A DNA stretch of 64,000 nt from Pycnopodia helianthoides (lineage: Eukaryota > Echinodermata > Asteroidea > Forcipulatida > Asteriidae), in assembly GCA_032158295.1 (NCBI GenBank), contig CM063262.1, forward strand, positions 3,257,394-3,321,393, read 5' to 3'. Positions 33,501 through 44,025 of this stretch are shown one piece after another. Both the position numbers and the translations under genes were made by a program. Under the pieces are notes generated by a model. The model was not told the DNA's origin and searched no databases. It saw only the letters and a list, made by a program, of their open reading frames with translations. Position 1 is the first letter of the stretch; each line of letters opens with the position of its first letter.

Positions 33501-35506
33501 AGGAGGTACCGTAGGGGCAGTTGAAACATTCCTGCAAAACGACAGTTGGAGGGTTAATAATATAATAATAATATCGACTCTTGTATAGCGCAATTCCAAA
33601 GAATGATCATTGCGCTTCAAACATTATTACCCCGGTCACTGGGCCATTATTTCATTCCTTATACCATCTCAGCTCCCTGGGGAGTATACAGCCTGTGTGT
33701 GTAGCGAACTAAGCTAAATCAATCACAAGAACCATCTCTGCCCTCACAGGCCCCATTTTACCCCTGGGTGATGAGAAGCAATTGTAGTTTAGTGTCTTGC
33801 TCAAGAACACAAGTGTCATGACCGGGATTCGAACCCACACCCTAATGACTTAGACACCAGAACCTGAGTCCGATACATGAAACCGCTCGGCCAGGACACG
33901 CCACATGTCAATCCAACAAAAAGATACAGAACAGAATGTAGACCTGTACATTGATGACTTCCTTATGAAGAATACACACCTGCCATGAAATACTTGGAAG
34001 ACTTTAATTCGTGAAAGAATTTAAGATTCATCTAAAGTTTCTCTTTTAAAATAAAACTGGGCCTTTGTTTAGATTTCAGACTGTAGAAACAGGGAAGGTT
34101 TGCCTGTGCGGCGGTTTTTCAATGTCTTTGTTTACAAAACCTTGCACTGCCAACGTCCCAGCAATGGCAGCGCAGAGTGCAGCACTTGCGCACTTGGATT
34201 GGTCTCTAAAGTTTCCTGCTTATTTTTGCTCAGCAGAAATTTTTGAAGCAATTCTTTCTGCTTTCAAAGCAGCTCTATAACATCTGGGCACAGGTCTTCA
34301 TCAAGCAGTGAAGATTGGTTCTGCTCACATTGGCATACTCTCCAGAATAAAACGAAAACAAGTATTTACCGGTAATACAACAAGCTTTGCTCCAGATGCA
34401 GCAGCTTCCTTGACGAGTTTCACTGCCTTGGTGATGTTCTCTCCCTTAATGGCTGAAACGGCCATCTGCACCAACGCTATCCTAAACGCTATTTATAACA
34501 CAACCACAAGAGAAAATCACAGCCATGAGTATTAACATTAAACAACCTAACAATTAACATTTATAAGGTGCTATTTCATCAAGCTCATTGCGCACAAATT
34601 ACCATAGAGGTGAGTCTTAATTAAAGGCTAAGTATACCTTTGAATTTTGGAACCGTTTGATTGTTTTAATCCTATAAAAAATGTGGATACACAAAAAAAC
34701 TAACCTGTGTAATTTCAATTTTAAAAGGTGGTGGCGCTTTTCAGATAGCGCCAAATATCTGGAGCGGTTATGTCCACGCAGGAAGAACAATCCATAATTG
34801 GAACACACAATCTGAGATTGAAATGTTTTTGAATCCCACCCTCTAAAACAAAATTTCTCTGAAGGGGTGCACGAGCAGTGCTTCTTATCTTACCAAAGAA
34901 AAAGTTATAATGGTTATAAATTTTGGGAGTAATTAACAAGTAACCTAACACCTGCCTAACAGATTCCTATTTTTAAACAGGAGAAAGATTGTTCCAAATC
35001 ATTAGTCCACATGGTCCAGCTAGACTGAATGCCGCTTTTTGGCTGAGAACTTTGTTCGTACGGGAACCATTCAAGTGAGTGATGTCAGTTGTGGACCGAA
35101 GAAAGTGTGGAGGAGTACGTTTAATATCATGGTAATATTGACAGTAAACTGGAAAGATATCTAGGTCAGGAGTAGTTTGGTTCAAGCATAAACATTAATT
35201 GGCAATTTGTATATTAAATTAAATGATTAATAATATTAATAATGTATCAATACTATAGCAGTTGGAAAGTGCAACGGACACTGACTTCCTAACCAGTGCA
35301 GTAGCAGTACCACTCAGCCTCACAACAGTCGGGCTAGGGCTTTTTGCAGTCCAAATTATTATGGTCAATATTGGGAAATACGAGCATGTTTGTTTTACTT
35401 TCTTACTAACACGTTCTAATCTTAAATGTATTCACTATTTTGATGCAACAGAAACAACATTACTTTCCAACCTAAGGAAAACCAGATAAACCGTACCGCT
35501 TGCCAT
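24419..35506 (-). CDS. NIT2: Omega-amidase NIT2 (nitrilase superfamily), complete
   Basis: Cytosolic omega-amidase; the family hydrolyses alpha-ketoglutaramate and alpha-ketosuccinamate to 2-oxoacids and ammonia. Coding exons on the minus strand: 35506-35497, 34488-34370, 33531-33411, 32317-32229, 31188-31095, 29298-29224, 27915-27837, 26243-26145 and 24557-24419, 825 nt in all, 274 residues (human about 276). All eight junctions keep frame and use GT-AG. Catalytic residues are visible: Glu at the start of ECFNCPYG, Lys in KYRKAHLFDID, Cys in [10 protein letters not shown]. Diagnostic blocks [35 protein letters not shown] and NPWGEV follow. The tiny first exon (ATGGCAAGCG, donor GTACGG) is inferred because it restores [12 protein letters not shown], close to the vertebrate start. 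The C-terminus is about three residues shorter than the human protein as recalled. Confidence 0.94.
25029..25175 (+). mobile_element. Truncated tRNA-derived SINE
   Basis: GTGTCGTGGCTGAGCGGTCT head with B-box GGTTTGAATCCC, then CTTGTGCCCTTGAGCAAGGC; the body fades after about 25175. In NIT2 intron 8. Confidence 0.7.
25616..26133. mobile_element. 518-bp inverted-repeat element with 7-bp target duplication
   Basis: Ends CATGGAGGAAGGAAATACAT and ATGTATTTCCTTCCTCCATG; the inverted repeat continues through GAACCCAACATCAAAAGAA. Flanked by CTTATTC at 25609-25615 and 26134-26140. No transposase frame. Confidence 0.82.
26145..26243 (-). CDS. NIT2: NIT2 exon 8
   Basis: Encodes [20 protein letters not shown] to AINP plus TG of the Trp codon. 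The donor is GTAAGA. A 518-bp inverted-repeat element ends 12 bp from the exon, with its target duplication overlapping the donor context. Confidence 0.94.
26389..26586 (-). other. Unexplained minus-strand open frame in NIT2 intron 7
   Basis: 65 codons; the part after an internal Met ([20 protein letters not shown], then [20 protein letters not shown]) has a mixed, protein-like composition. No splice or family evidence. Possibly a transposon remnant. Confidence 0.2.
26726..26854 (+). CDS. Orphan exon candidate on the strand opposite NIT2
   Basis: 129 nt with acceptor TTTGTTATACAG and donor TTCAAG|GTGAAC, phase 1 at both ends. It encodes [20 protein letters not shown], then [22 protein letters not shown]. 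Composition and ends look like a true exon, but no partner exons on this strand were found within NIT2. Family not recognised; it could be a nested gene, an exon captured by an element, or a pseudo-exon. Confidence 0.4.
26858..27616. repeat. Two tandem copies of a 379-bp unit
   Basis: Both copies start ACTCTTACTCAATTTTCTCA and end near TTCAGTTTTTGTATGCA, about 97% alike by eye. A diverged relative of part of the unit lies at 30935-31075. Confidence 0.85.
27837..27915 (-). CDS. NIT2: NIT2 exon 7
   Basis: 79-nt exon encoding [20 protein letters not shown] to RG|R, too short to stand out as an open frame on its own. Acceptor CACTCCAG, donor GAAG|GTAAAC. A SINE begins 43 bp upstream in the intron. 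Confidence 0.93.
27958..28325 (+). mobile_element. Full-length tRNA-Leu-derived SINE in NIT2 intron 6
   Basis: Head GTCATGGCCGAGTGG, leucine-like GGATTCAAGCTCTGG, B-box GGTCCGAATCC, body CTTGTGTCCTTGAGCAAG and TATAAATGGGTACCTGCGAG, tail GCGCTATATAAGAAC plus ATT repeats. Opposite in orientation to NIT2. Confidence 0.88.
28800..28985. repeat. Dispersed repeat shared with 55345-55500
   Basis: Shares TTTCAAAATTTGTTCATCAG, GAAAGATTGGTTTATT and GCAGCTCTG in the same order. Confidence 0.65.
29015..29145. mobile_element. MITE-like repeat (copies at 41935 and 48540)
   Basis: GATTTCACAAAGCACTCAGA at one end, CATTGTGACATCACACTTT inside and complementary outer sequence; the same blocks occur inverted at 41935-42030 and 48540-48695. 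Confidence 0.6.
29224..29298 (-). CDS. NIT2: NIT2 exon 6 (catalytic Cys)
   Basis: Encodes [20 protein letters not shown]; the Cys of GICYD is the nucleophile. Acceptor TTATTGCAG, donor AAAG|GTCAGT. Confidence 0.95.
29458..29530 (+). mobile_element. Truncated SINE head
   Basis: AGGCCGAGCCGTTGAGAGCA and ACTCAAGCTCTGGTG are degenerate A-box and anticodon-arm sequence of the tRNA-Leu-type SINE; it is cut by the palindromic MITE that follows. Confidence 0.5.
29544..29722. mobile_element. Palindromic MITE, 27-bp perfect inverted ends
   Basis: Ends AATACACCGATCCAGTAGGC and GCCTACTGGATCGGTGTATT; the inverted repeat extends through CACGCCC/GGGCGTG. Confidence 0.8.
29871..30204. mobile_element. TTAA-flanked MITE, family B variant
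   Basis: TTAA at 29867-29870 and 30205-30208; termini AGGCCCTGTACACTATTGGT and ACCAAAAGTGTACAATACCT. Confidence 0.8.
30209..30572. mobile_element. TTAA-flanked MITE, family A
   Basis: Starts AGGCACATTACAGAATTGGT and ends ACCAATTCTGTAATGTTCCT; it shares its left TTAA (30205-30208) with the preceding element, and the right TTAA is 30573-30576. Confidence 0.85.
31095..31188 (-). CDS. NIT2: NIT2 exon 5
   Basis: Encodes [17 protein letters not shown] to FTVVDT; the donor C|GTAAGT splits the proline codon of TPYC. Vertebrates have Ile where this has Ala before HLFDID. Confidence 0.92.
31795..31925 (+). mobile_element. Fragment resembling a LINE reverse-transcriptase C-terminus
   Basis: The plus frame reads [15 protein letters not shown] then a stop after GSGIKL, similar in style to the GRPxxxW tail of non-LTR reverse transcriptases. 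Short, so tentative. Confidence 0.35.
31960..32222. repeat. Dispersed repeat ending next to NIT2 exon 4 donor
   Basis: Homologous to 23650-23960 (GGAGACCACTC, TTTTATGAAATCCATA). Its end lies about 7 bp from the exon 4 boundary. Confidence 0.6.
32229..32317 (-). CDS. NIT2: NIT2 exon 4 (catalytic Lys)
   Basis: Encodes [14 protein letters not shown] to GKYRK; the Lys of KYRK is the family's catalytic lysine. The donor GTAACT lies about 7 nt from a dispersed 260-bp repeat. Confidence 0.93.
32376..32560. mobile_element. Repeat of the AGGCCTGGAATTT family, copy 2
   Basis: GAACTTCGCTCTTGAAGGGG, GGGCACCACAGCAAAAGCAC and a GGTTATTTCGAGGCCTGTT end are nearly identical to 58603-58747. Confidence 0.75.
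32825..32995 (-). mobile_element. SINE body fragment (antisense)
   Basis: GGCGCAATATGCAGCCAATC and AAACCAGGAACACTGGG match the body at 61965-62000. Confidence 0.55.
33411..33531 (-). CDS. NIT2: NIT2 exon 3 (catalytic Glu)
   Basis: Begins [19 protein letters not shown] and ends NKVFLIG|G. Acceptor TTTTGCAG, donor GGAG|GTGAGG. Confidence 0.93.
33555..33905 (-). mobile_element. Full-length tRNA-Leu-derived SINE in NIT2 intron 2
   Basis: Antisense copy: TTGTATAGCGC tail at the left, CAAGAACACAAGTGTCATG, B-box complement GGGATTCGAACCC, then A-box complement ending near CACGCCACATG at 33905. Same orientation as NIT2. Confidence 0.85.
34370..34488 (-). CDS. NIT2: NIT2 exon 2
   Basis: Encodes [17 protein letters not shown]...GAKLVVLP, the first beta-alpha unit of the nitrilase fold. 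Donor CCG|GTAAAT; the next codon is the catalytic Glu. Confidence 0.9.
34960..35190. repeat. Probable retroelement fragment in NIT2 intron 1
   Basis: Minus frame with [13 protein letters not shown], the W-N-x-L style of LINE tails, and a body similar in layout to 52900-53110. Tentative. Confidence 0.3.
35497..35506 (-). CDS. NIT2: NIT2 exon 1 (start codon), 10 nt coding
   Basis: ATG GCA AGC G followed by GTACGG. Joined to the next exon it gives M-A-S-A-F-R, which fits the family's N-terminus. The donor is imperfect, so this is the least certain NIT2 exon. Confidence 0.6.
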
Positions 35507-36075
35507 TGTGAGACTTTGTTGACGTTCCTTCACTCAGGAGTCAGAGTTCGACCGTCTTCAGTCTCACTCTCAGGCTCAGCATTCTACTTCTGCTGAGTTT
35601 TTGCTCTCACAGTGTTGAGTAACTAGCCCAACTATAGTTAGGCGTAGCCCAACTGATACACACACACGTTATCCTCAGGTACAACATACAGTTGGGACAA
35701 TCCCAACTACGATTGGCTCTATATCAAAAATCGGGCACAACGTTGATGAAAAATTGCTAAGATCGACCATAAGAGGGCGCTGTGAACCTCAGCCGCTGGC
35801 ATTATTTTATGGAGTTAAGCAACTTTGGCAAAACTTAACTTTGTGGATGACCTCGTTTTGATAGATCGGAGCCCGTAAAGGGACAATGTTTTTTGTTCTT
35901 TCTATTTCGTTCCCTAAAAATATTATAGCGTTCCCGCAAATTCTTATCATTTCGTTCCCTCGAAATACTATTAAAAATTACGCCCTCTGGCACTATCTCA
36001 CCTTACTAACCATCATCAATAATTATCTGATTAGTGAATTTGCGGACAGATACAACCACTCTTTCAGTTTCAATC
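35507..36075. promoter_or_regulatory. Region upstream of the NIT2 start codon
   Basis: Expected to hold the NIT2 promoter and 5' UTR. No TATA box or recognised initiator was identified; position is the only evidence. Confidence 0.3.
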
Positions 36076-36078
36076 TTA

Positions 36079-36332
36079 GGCCTGCGCTAAACGTCGCACG
36101 TTTGTCGTGTCGAACTCAAACAGTTGTAAAATTAGGAATTAAATTCGACAAAAGAGCGACGTTTAGCGCAAACCTTTTATTTAAGTTCGGCACTGCCCTG
36201 TAGCACGGCAAGCCCTGCCGTGCTACACGGTAGCGGCACGACACGGTGACAAACGTCTCGCTCTTGCCGTGTCGAATCGAACTGAAAACATTTGAGTTCG
36301 GCTCGGCAAAAGTGCGACGTTTAGCGCAGGCC
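36079..36332. mobile_element. Palindromic MITE with TTA target duplication
   Basis: Ends GGCCTGCGCTAAACGTCGCA and TGCGACGTTTAGCGCAGGCC, flanked by TTA both sides (36076-36078, 36333-36335). An extra internal copy of the end (CGACGTTTAGCGC) sits at 36160. A TWA duplication suits PIF/Harbinger. Confidence 0.78.
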
Positions 36333-36335
36333 TTA

Positions 36336-38103
36336 GCTATATTTATTTATCACGAGATAAGACCGCTCCGTGTATCGTGGTGTCAGTGCAAACGCTGCCG
36401 CTTTAAATACCCTAGACATCACTCCACACCTGTTGCAGCTATCAACGCGACCGTGGTAAAAAACCGTGGTTAAACTAATACCCAGCCTGCACGCGCATGT
36501 CACGCGACATCTTAAAGGAACACTACCACACTCCCGCACCACCTCCACAGAAGTCTGTTACAAACACTAGATCTTCATCACGAGCGGGCCTGTTGAATTT
36601 AAATTTCGGTGAAACTTTACGAAAGTTCTTGACCTAACAACAGTGGGGGGAAACTTTGAGATAAACTACCCGTTAAAATGAGCCTGTCGAATGCAATAAA
36701 CAAACAATGGATAAGAAGGAAAAAAACTATACTCATTACTTTAGGGACACTTTGACTTAATCCCTGGATCCTTGAATGGACTGCCCTGGATCTTCCAGAG
36801 CTTGGATTCTCCAGACAATGTCCCCTTACCCCCCCCCCCCCCCCCCCTCTCCCCACGGTCGCAGCTCTTAGCTGCAGGTTCCAGGAACTATTCGTAACAC
36901 GCAGCTGTTAATTTAATAATGCTCGTAGAGGGCTCATCTGTGAACAATAAGTAAATGATGATTCCGCAGTATTGTGTCTTCTTGGAAATAAAAACGATAT
37001 TTTTTCTTTTGAGGGGGAGGGGGGGGGGTGGGGACTGCTCGTTAACATCCGTCTCATACCTGTATGGTTTTCGCATGTCGCTCAGAGCACTTAATTCCTG
37101 CATTACTATAGTTACTAATTGTTCGCTTGGTAAGTTTTAATAGTGCTCAAATTGATGATTATCCCGTGCAGATTTCAAAATATATGCCTAGGGTCCCCCC
37201 CCCACAAGAACGAATTGCGTAACGGATGTGAGCCTGAAAAAAAGGCACAAAAAAACCTAATATGCTAAAAGTAGGCCTACATTTCCAGCGCGTATTAAAA
37301 CAAAACTGTTACCAAAAAATATTATGCAGTAGACCTAATAACGCATCTTCTTCGTAAGCGACAATGTTTGACACACTTTCACAAACTTAGGCCCTAGTAT
37401 AAGAATGACAAAAATGAAGTTCGGTTGAAAAGAACTGCCTTGGTAAAGTTGACGTTATGGCCCTCCCTGTCGAGTCGATCGCCTGGTTTGTTCGTAAAGG
37501 CCTAATGTTAAGGTCACTTAATGTACAACTGATGGCAAGCTCGCCAAAATTTGATTTGAAATGGGACTTTCAGTTTTCTAATCTAATGTTATAAGTTAGT
37601 TTATTTATTTATAGTTTTATTTATTTATTTAAATTTGCAAGAGGAATAAAAGTTTATTTCCCCGAGGGTAAAAAAAAAGGGGGCTGAATAATAATAAAAA
37701 AAAGGTTCGTATAATGTTGTGTTTGTATGTGAATTAAAAAAGGTAGGGGCGTTTACTTTGAACCCGACTTTAGAGCTGTGGTTGAATGATCATTCTTTGT
37801 TGGACATTTGAAGGTGGAAAAGATCACTGTTTGTGGGCACAACTTGTTAGTGGAATAATTATGAATTCTCGTAGAACTCAATTGACGGAATGACTATCCT
37901 TTTTGGAAATAAAACACTAGTGATTTACCATCCCCTTTAAAAAAAGAAGAGTACCCTGCACCCACGCTGTATCCTTTCCTGTACAAACACCAAGTGTCGA
38001 ATTTTGCGTGGGCCAACGCGTTTATCAAAACAATGCAGAGTCATTCGATTCCTTTTAGCTTTGTTTATCCAAAAGTTGTTTCACTATGACTTCGACTTGG
38101 TTC
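36336..38103. other. Intergenic spacer
   Basis: Poly-C/G tracts at 36830-36848 and 37013-37030; AT-rich elsewhere. No gene recognised. Confidence 0.5.
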
Positions 38104-38107
38104 TTAA

Positions 38108-38495
38108 AGGAACATTACAGAATTGGTATGAAAAAAACTTGTAAAATATACTTTTGATCACAGATTTACATAACACTTACACGGTCTAATGATGATGATA
38201 GAAGAAAACATCCCTAGAAATATTTCTGTCTGAAATACCATATTTGATGAGAAATGAATAACCAAATTTTGCGATTGGAGTTTATCGCTCAGTGAGCGTT
38301 TTATTTATGTGTTGAATCTATACGATTTCATGCAAATGTGTAATCGGTTTTGTTCACTATTTTCTCGTGACCCAGATGGCCGATCGATCTCAAACTTCTA
38401 CAGGTTTGTCAGTTTATGTATATATGGTGGATTACATAAAGTGCTTACACTGTCAGCAACTGTTTTGTTAGCAATACCAATTCTGTAATGTTCCT
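38108..38495. mobile_element. TTAA-flanked MITE, family A
   Basis: Starts AGGAACATTACAGAATTGGT, ends ACCAATTCTGTAATGTTCCT, with TTAA at 38104-38107 and 38496-38499. Confidence 0.9.
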
Positions 38496-38698
38496 TTAAA
38501 GTGCGATAAAAACGAATCATCGTTATTTTATATTGATGTTGTATGTGATGACCGTTTATGTCCGCTGGCAAACAAAATGCGTCCAATTTTACACCGGCTT
38601 AGACACGTTCACGTTTTATGGGCACCATTAATGATAAAGAACAGTTATCCACCATTATTTTTGTCGTAAATAAAAATTCGACTTAATGATCCTTTTAA

Positions 38699-39054
38699 AG
38701 GCAGGGTATATACTTTTGGTCTTTACTCTAAAAGTTAGTGACCATCAAAACTTACTTGGGTAAAGAGCACCGAAGAGCTGTTGATATAAAACATTGCGAG
38801 AAACGCTCCCTTTGCAATAGTGAAAGAGGTAATTTTCACCCAATAATTTGAATCCTGAGCAGGCATCTGAAAACACACAATTCTATGCAACAAGAGTGTT
38901 TTTTCCTTTCATTGTTTTTTTTTTTTTGCAACTTTGATGTCCAATTGAGGCAAAATTTTCACAGGTTTGTTATTTTACGCATAATGTTTGGAAACACCAA
39001 TTGAGGATACCTGTCTTTCAATTGACACGCAATTATCAAAAGTGTACCTTTCCT
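38699..39054. mobile_element. TTAA-flanked MITE, family B (inverse orientation)
   Basis: TTAA at 38695-38698 and 39055-39058; AGGCAGGGTATATACTTTTG start and AAAAGTGTACCTTTCCT end; internal blocks are the complement of the 15981 copy. Confidence 0.8.
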
Positions 39055-39058
39055 TTAA

Positions 39059-40800
39059 GCTGCGTTATGTCCCGTCGTAGCTAACAACGAAAAATGGACA
39101 AAGAATCATCCATTTAAACTCTGGGGGTGTTCCACTATGTGCATTGTTTTTTTACATTGTTAATTACAGTCGCTAAATAATGTGACGTCGATGTCTGTCG
39201 CGTAGACGACGCGTGCTACAACAACAACAACGACAACAACAACGACATTGCACAATTCTATTTTGAAACAATAATGTAGGCCTATATATAGGACAATATT
39301 AGAACAATCAAAATAGGCCACCGTGTAATATTAATAATATTAATAATAATAAATATAGAATCTGATTCTTTCATATTAAGCTAAGTATGACTTTAGGAGT
39401 CAACTAAATACGTGTACAAATCCTACGGGATTTTGGTGGAAGGAAAACATAATAAATAACAAGAAGAAGAAAAACAAATAAAAAATCTTGACGAAAACAA
39501 TAGTTGTCCAGAAACTATATGTCGAAACAGCTAATCATTACAAAAGAAACCGATGATAAGACAACTCGACATCCTCCACTCGGTGTACTATTCATGTACC
39601 CGCAGCTCGTCAGTGCCAACTTTGATCAGGAACACCTGATTTTGCTACAACAAATCATTGTCCTTTGTAAGGTCAAACTTTTTCCCAGAAACACTATTCC
39701 CACAGTGATAAATCGTACAACCATTAAAATTGTATTCTAGCAAAATTGTAGTTTCCGAATAAAGTTCAAAAACGTATCTGTGTATTCGTCACATGCACTT
39801 CACTTTTGTCATTTATACGAACCAAACTCAATTACAACAATTCACACAATAAATACACTAAAAGTTAATTTACAAAATAACTAGGAGTAAAAAAACCATC
39901 CATCAATCTCTTGCATGCAAGTAAAGATATCAAGATATTGATCGTGATTTCCCTAAAGAAATTGCCCTGAATATATTTTTATAGTCCAGAGAGGACACGG
40001 TGTCAGATCAATTGTAACTAGTTTCTCGTCAAATGCACCGGGGAGGCCTTGAGCTTAAGGGATTCGTCGAAAATTCGTGACAAACTAGTGGAAATCTTAA
40101 AGGGGGAGTTTTCACCCACACTCACGGGCGAACTCGATATAAAGATGACAGGCAGCAGTATGAATTGCTTGCGTTGTCCGTGAATCTAAAGCAATAGTCT
40201 ATTTACGTTTCGGGGAACGCCTCGAGAGATTTATCCTTTACCCAAAAGAACTTTGACATCTCCCCTTTAAAGAAGCAGTCGTGTAAGCCTCCTGAAATTA
40301 ACTAATTTACAGGGAGCATTTCCCCTGTCAATCTGAATTAGAGAGACCCGCAATGGTTTGCTTCTTGGGAGTTTGGGAAGTTCTGGACCGTCCCATTATC
40401 ACCTTCGAATGGGGGTGTTAACTTAAAGCGCTGGCCATGATAACAGGATATTGATGAAAGCCGTGTAGCATCTTGTCATTTTTGCAAATGACCAATTGCC
40501 CTATATAGTCGCTTCTCCTTTATAATAATCAGGACGAAACTGCACGTGTACATGTCATACCTTCTCTCTCAGAGGGTTTTGGGGGAGGAAGACACACACA
40601 AACTAACTACACAGACCACACAAAAACAAGGGGAAACTCACTCTAAAACAAATAAATAGATACACACAAAAAATTAAAATACAAAAACAACAACACGAAA
40701 ACAAGTCGAGTCACAATATTGATTGCTTTGAATTATGCCTGTGATGCTGGACGTAAAAGCAAAAACAACTAAATTATATATTTTGACAATGTTTAGAGCC
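39059..40800. other. Intergenic spacer
   Basis: AT-rich; an (ACAACAACG)n tract at about 39222-39248. Nothing else recognised. Confidence 0.5.
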
Positions 40801-40804
40801 TTAA

Positions 40805-41190
40805 AGGAACATTACTGAATTGTTTTTTGCTAACAAAACGGTTGCTGGCAGTGTAAGCACTTTATGTAATCCACCATATACATAAACTGACAAACCTGTA
40901 GAAGTTTGAGATCGAGCGGCCATCTGGGTCACGAGAAAATAGTGAAAAACCGATTACACATTTGCATGAAATCATATAGATTCAACAAATGAATAATACG
41001 CTCACTGAGCGATAAACTCCAATCGGAAAATTAGTTTATTCATTTCTCATCAAAATATGGCATTTCAGACAGAAATATTTCAAGGGATGTTTTCTTCTAC
41101 CACCATCATTAGACCGTGTAAGTTTAATGTAAATCTGTGATCAAAAGTATATTTTACAAGTTTTGTTCTTACCAATTCTGTAATGTTCCT
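40805..41190. mobile_element. TTAA-flanked MITE, family A (inverse orientation)
   Basis: TTAA at 40801-40804 and 41191-41194; internal GTTGCTGGCAGTGTAAGCAC and CTCACTGAGCGATAAACTCC. Confidence 0.9.
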
Positions 41191-41934
41191 TTAACAAGAT
41201 AGCATAGATCTAAAGAAGGCAAAAACTGTGGATAAAAAAAAATCTAAACGTTTATAAAAGCTCCGTCATATGTAAAACAAACATAATTATCTTATTTTTT
41301 TCATCGTCTTTGTTAGTTCGTTCGTCGTGGTCAGTCATGTGTTTTTTATTTTACTTTTTGTCTTTGTTTGGTTTTTGCGCTCGGTTATACATGTCGTTTT
41401 GATCTTTGTTATGTAATCCATTGTTGATATGAAGTTAATTACAATATTCTATAAATACTTTCCATCTTTGTTTTGTTGTGTACGAAAAAATCACAGCCTA
41501 CACGTTTTTGCTCTGATTGGTTATGCCTCCCTACAGCCCAAGTACCTGTTAATTAATTCAGTTGTTTCTTTTGATAAATAAAAAAATAAAATGTTGATGA
41601 TTGATTGAGCACGGTTTGATGTTGAACCACCGTGCAAAATGCACATGGCTCAAAAACAGACGATGTAGCCCAAGTTGGAGCCTCAGCCTAGATTTGGAAA
41701 AGAGCCTGTGGGTGTCAATTTTGCTGAAAATTCGAAACGCCATCTTTGATAGCTTTTCACTCAACCTCTTTCCCAATTGTGTACGATCTCGCCGCGCAAT
41801 TTTTCTCTTTCTTTCCCAGAATGCCTCGACCAGAGATATCGATACGCCCCCCCCCCCTTTGTGGCGTGGCTGCTCTTCATTGACCCCAGTGAGGGGACTG
41901 TTTCGTGCTTGTAACGTCATTATGCAAGAGATCT

Positions 41935-42030
41935 ATATTGCTAAACAAAGTGTGATGTCACAATACAAACCACAAGGCTGTAACCGGCAACTCATCTTAT
42001 GATGAATCTTATAGTGCTTTGTAATTCGCA
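41935..42030. mobile_element. MITE-like repeat, copy 2
   Basis: AAAGTGTGATGTCACAATAC and CAACTCATCTTA match 29015-29145 in inverse orientation and 48600-48660 directly. Confidence 0.55.
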
Positions 42031-42383
42031 TAAAGGATAAGATTAAGTTCATAATAAAAGTGAAGCAATATCTACAGTTGATCAACAAGTTGGCAAAAAC
42101 ATGTAGGAAGAATATTATCAAGGATGTGGCGTAGTTAAAGAGAGACGTCTTCATCTGGGCCGACTTCATAATAAGTGATAAATTCACAAGTGTTTTGCCG
42201 ATTCCAGATCAATCTGAGGAAATGATGATCTATTGAGTTTCTAATCAAGGTAGTGTGAGGTTTTCAACAGTAATTAGTTGACAATGCGTCTGGTCTGTAT
42301 CATTATAGTCGAAGCTTTAAAGGGCCGGCAAGAAACGCAATAAGGGAACACTTTGATCTGTCACCTTTAATATGCCTACAGCA

Positions 42384-42625
42384 GGGCCCTATTTCATAGA
42401 GCTGCTAAGCACAACAATTTGCTTAGCATGAAATTTCTTCATTGATAAAAACAGGATTACCAACCAAATTTCCTCGTGATTTTCAGGATAAGCAAACAAC
42501 AGCTGAATACCAGTAGCAAGCAATATGCAACACATGGAAATTTGGTCGGTAACCCTGTTTTTATCAAGGAAGAAATTTCATGCTAAGCAAATTTTTGTGC
42601 TTAGCAGCTCTATGAAATTGGGCCC
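42384..42625. mobile_element. 242-bp palindromic MITE
   Basis: Left GGGCCCTATTTCATAGAGCT and GCTTAGCATGAAATTTCTTC pair with right GAAGAAATTTCATGCTAAGC and AGCTCTATGAAATTGGGCCC; arms of about 90 bp with few mismatches. Confidence 0.88.
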
Positions 42626-42664
42626 AGGTTTTAGCTGGCTGTTGATTGGTTGCTGTTTTGATTT

Positions 42665-43025
42665 TGTAAGCACTTGGGTCAGAATGGACCCAGGTCCCGG
42701 GTCCTAGGGAGCCTGACCCATTTCCGGGTAGGCTGACCTGGAAGCGAATTTTTTTTCCCAAATTTTTTTTTAAATACCTTTTTTATATATTTTATTTCTT
42801 TCCAACATCCGCATTCCGATCGAAAAAAAATCTCAAAATCATAACAAAAAAAGGTCATCATAGCAATGTCGTTTGGGGAAAAAAAATTCGCGACCCGGAA
42901 ACTGTTTTTTTTTTAAATGGTATTTTAGCTCGGATTCTGCGTCAGTCTGACTCAATTTCTTGGTCATTTTGACACAGATTCCGGGTCACTGACCCACACA
43001 TGGGTCAGCCTCTCGGGTCAATTAC
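42665..43025. mobile_element. Probable TIR element with GGGTCAG ends
   Basis: CTTGGGTCAGAATGGACCC at the left and ACATGGGTCAGCCTCTCGGG at the right, with several internal inverted TGACCC/GGGTCA blocks. Boundaries approximate. Confidence 0.4.
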
Positions 43026-43774
43026 GCGGGAGTTTTAGAGTGATACCTGAAACCGCCATAAACATGTTAATGGACATGCATGCTTAAACTGAAGATAATT
43101 TGAGTTGATTCATTTTTTTTTTTTTTTGTTTGTCTAAGTTTTTTTTTCTTTTTTGGGGGTGTGAGAAAGAGTTTCCACCAGTTTTCAAAAAAGGGTACAC
43201 GCTGTCACCTCGCCAAACGTGGATGGATTCGTCCTTCTGGATGAAAAAACAACAATTTCTCAACAGGTATAGACACTGTATTCAGCTGAATCTTTCACAT
43301 GTGACTTTGACTTGTAAGTGAGCATTACGTTGACAACAAAACAAATAACAAGAGGTGTTTGGCTAAAGCCAAAAAAAAAAAAAAAAACAACAAAAATTGA
43401 CCCCTCCCTTTAAATTTCTTGAAAACCAGGAATGGAAGTTCTATTTTAAAAACGATGGAAGAAGACAGCAGCGTAACCAAACATCCTAAGATGTCTCTCC
43501 TGTCCGTACATCACTCTGAGGAAACTTGAGACATGTTAGAAATACTGCAGAGACTGGAAAATGATAATGAACCGGAAATCTCGTTCCATCACAGTTGGAT
43601 TGAATTATTTTGATGAACTTGTTAAGTTTCCACAAGTTGTCTCCAAGTAGAAGGCGGTACAACCAAATTGCACGAGACATTATAAAAATGTGTTCTTGTA
43701 ATGGCGGGGGTCGTGGGTTCGAAGTATGCCTGCTCATCGTAGCGAGGCTGTACGTATAGACCCATTCATGATAT

Positions 43775-43800
43775 CCATTATACTGACGTCAGTATAATGG
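43775..43800. promoter_or_regulatory. 26-bp perfect palindrome centred on a CRE
   Basis: CCATTATACTGAC and GTCAGTATAATGG; the centre is TGACGTCA (43784-43791), the CREB/ATF site. Confidence 0.5.
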
Positions 43801-43895
43801 AGATCATTGTAAAGTATTGAAGGAGATCAATGACATTTTTATGTACTTCGTTTTGAAAAGGGCGCCCTCAGCTAGAGGTCAAGCGAAGGTTGCTC

Positions 43896-43990
43896 ATTGG
43901 CCAATCGAGTATGTGCGCGCGTACATAGATGTGCGTTTTTCTATTGTTTCGTCATCGTTTTACTTCTAAGATGGCGGCGTGATGACGTCA
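43896..43990 (+). promoter_or_regulatory. Promoter-like cluster: CCAAT, YY1-type and CRE sites
   Basis: ATTGGCCAAT at 43896, AAGATGGCGGC at 43968 (YY1 type) and TGACGTCA at 43983 within 95 bp, in a CG-containing segment between AT-rich flanks. It resembles a TATA-less housekeeping promoter. Confidence 0.45.
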
Positions 43991-44025
43991 CCGCATAAGA
44001 TCTTTACAGTGCACAACGCCAGCAG

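Noticed and set aside
41558..42002. Overlapping 120- and 133-codon open frames on opposite strands
   Set aside because: No family, no splice signals; they run into a poly-C tract and a MITE-like repeat.
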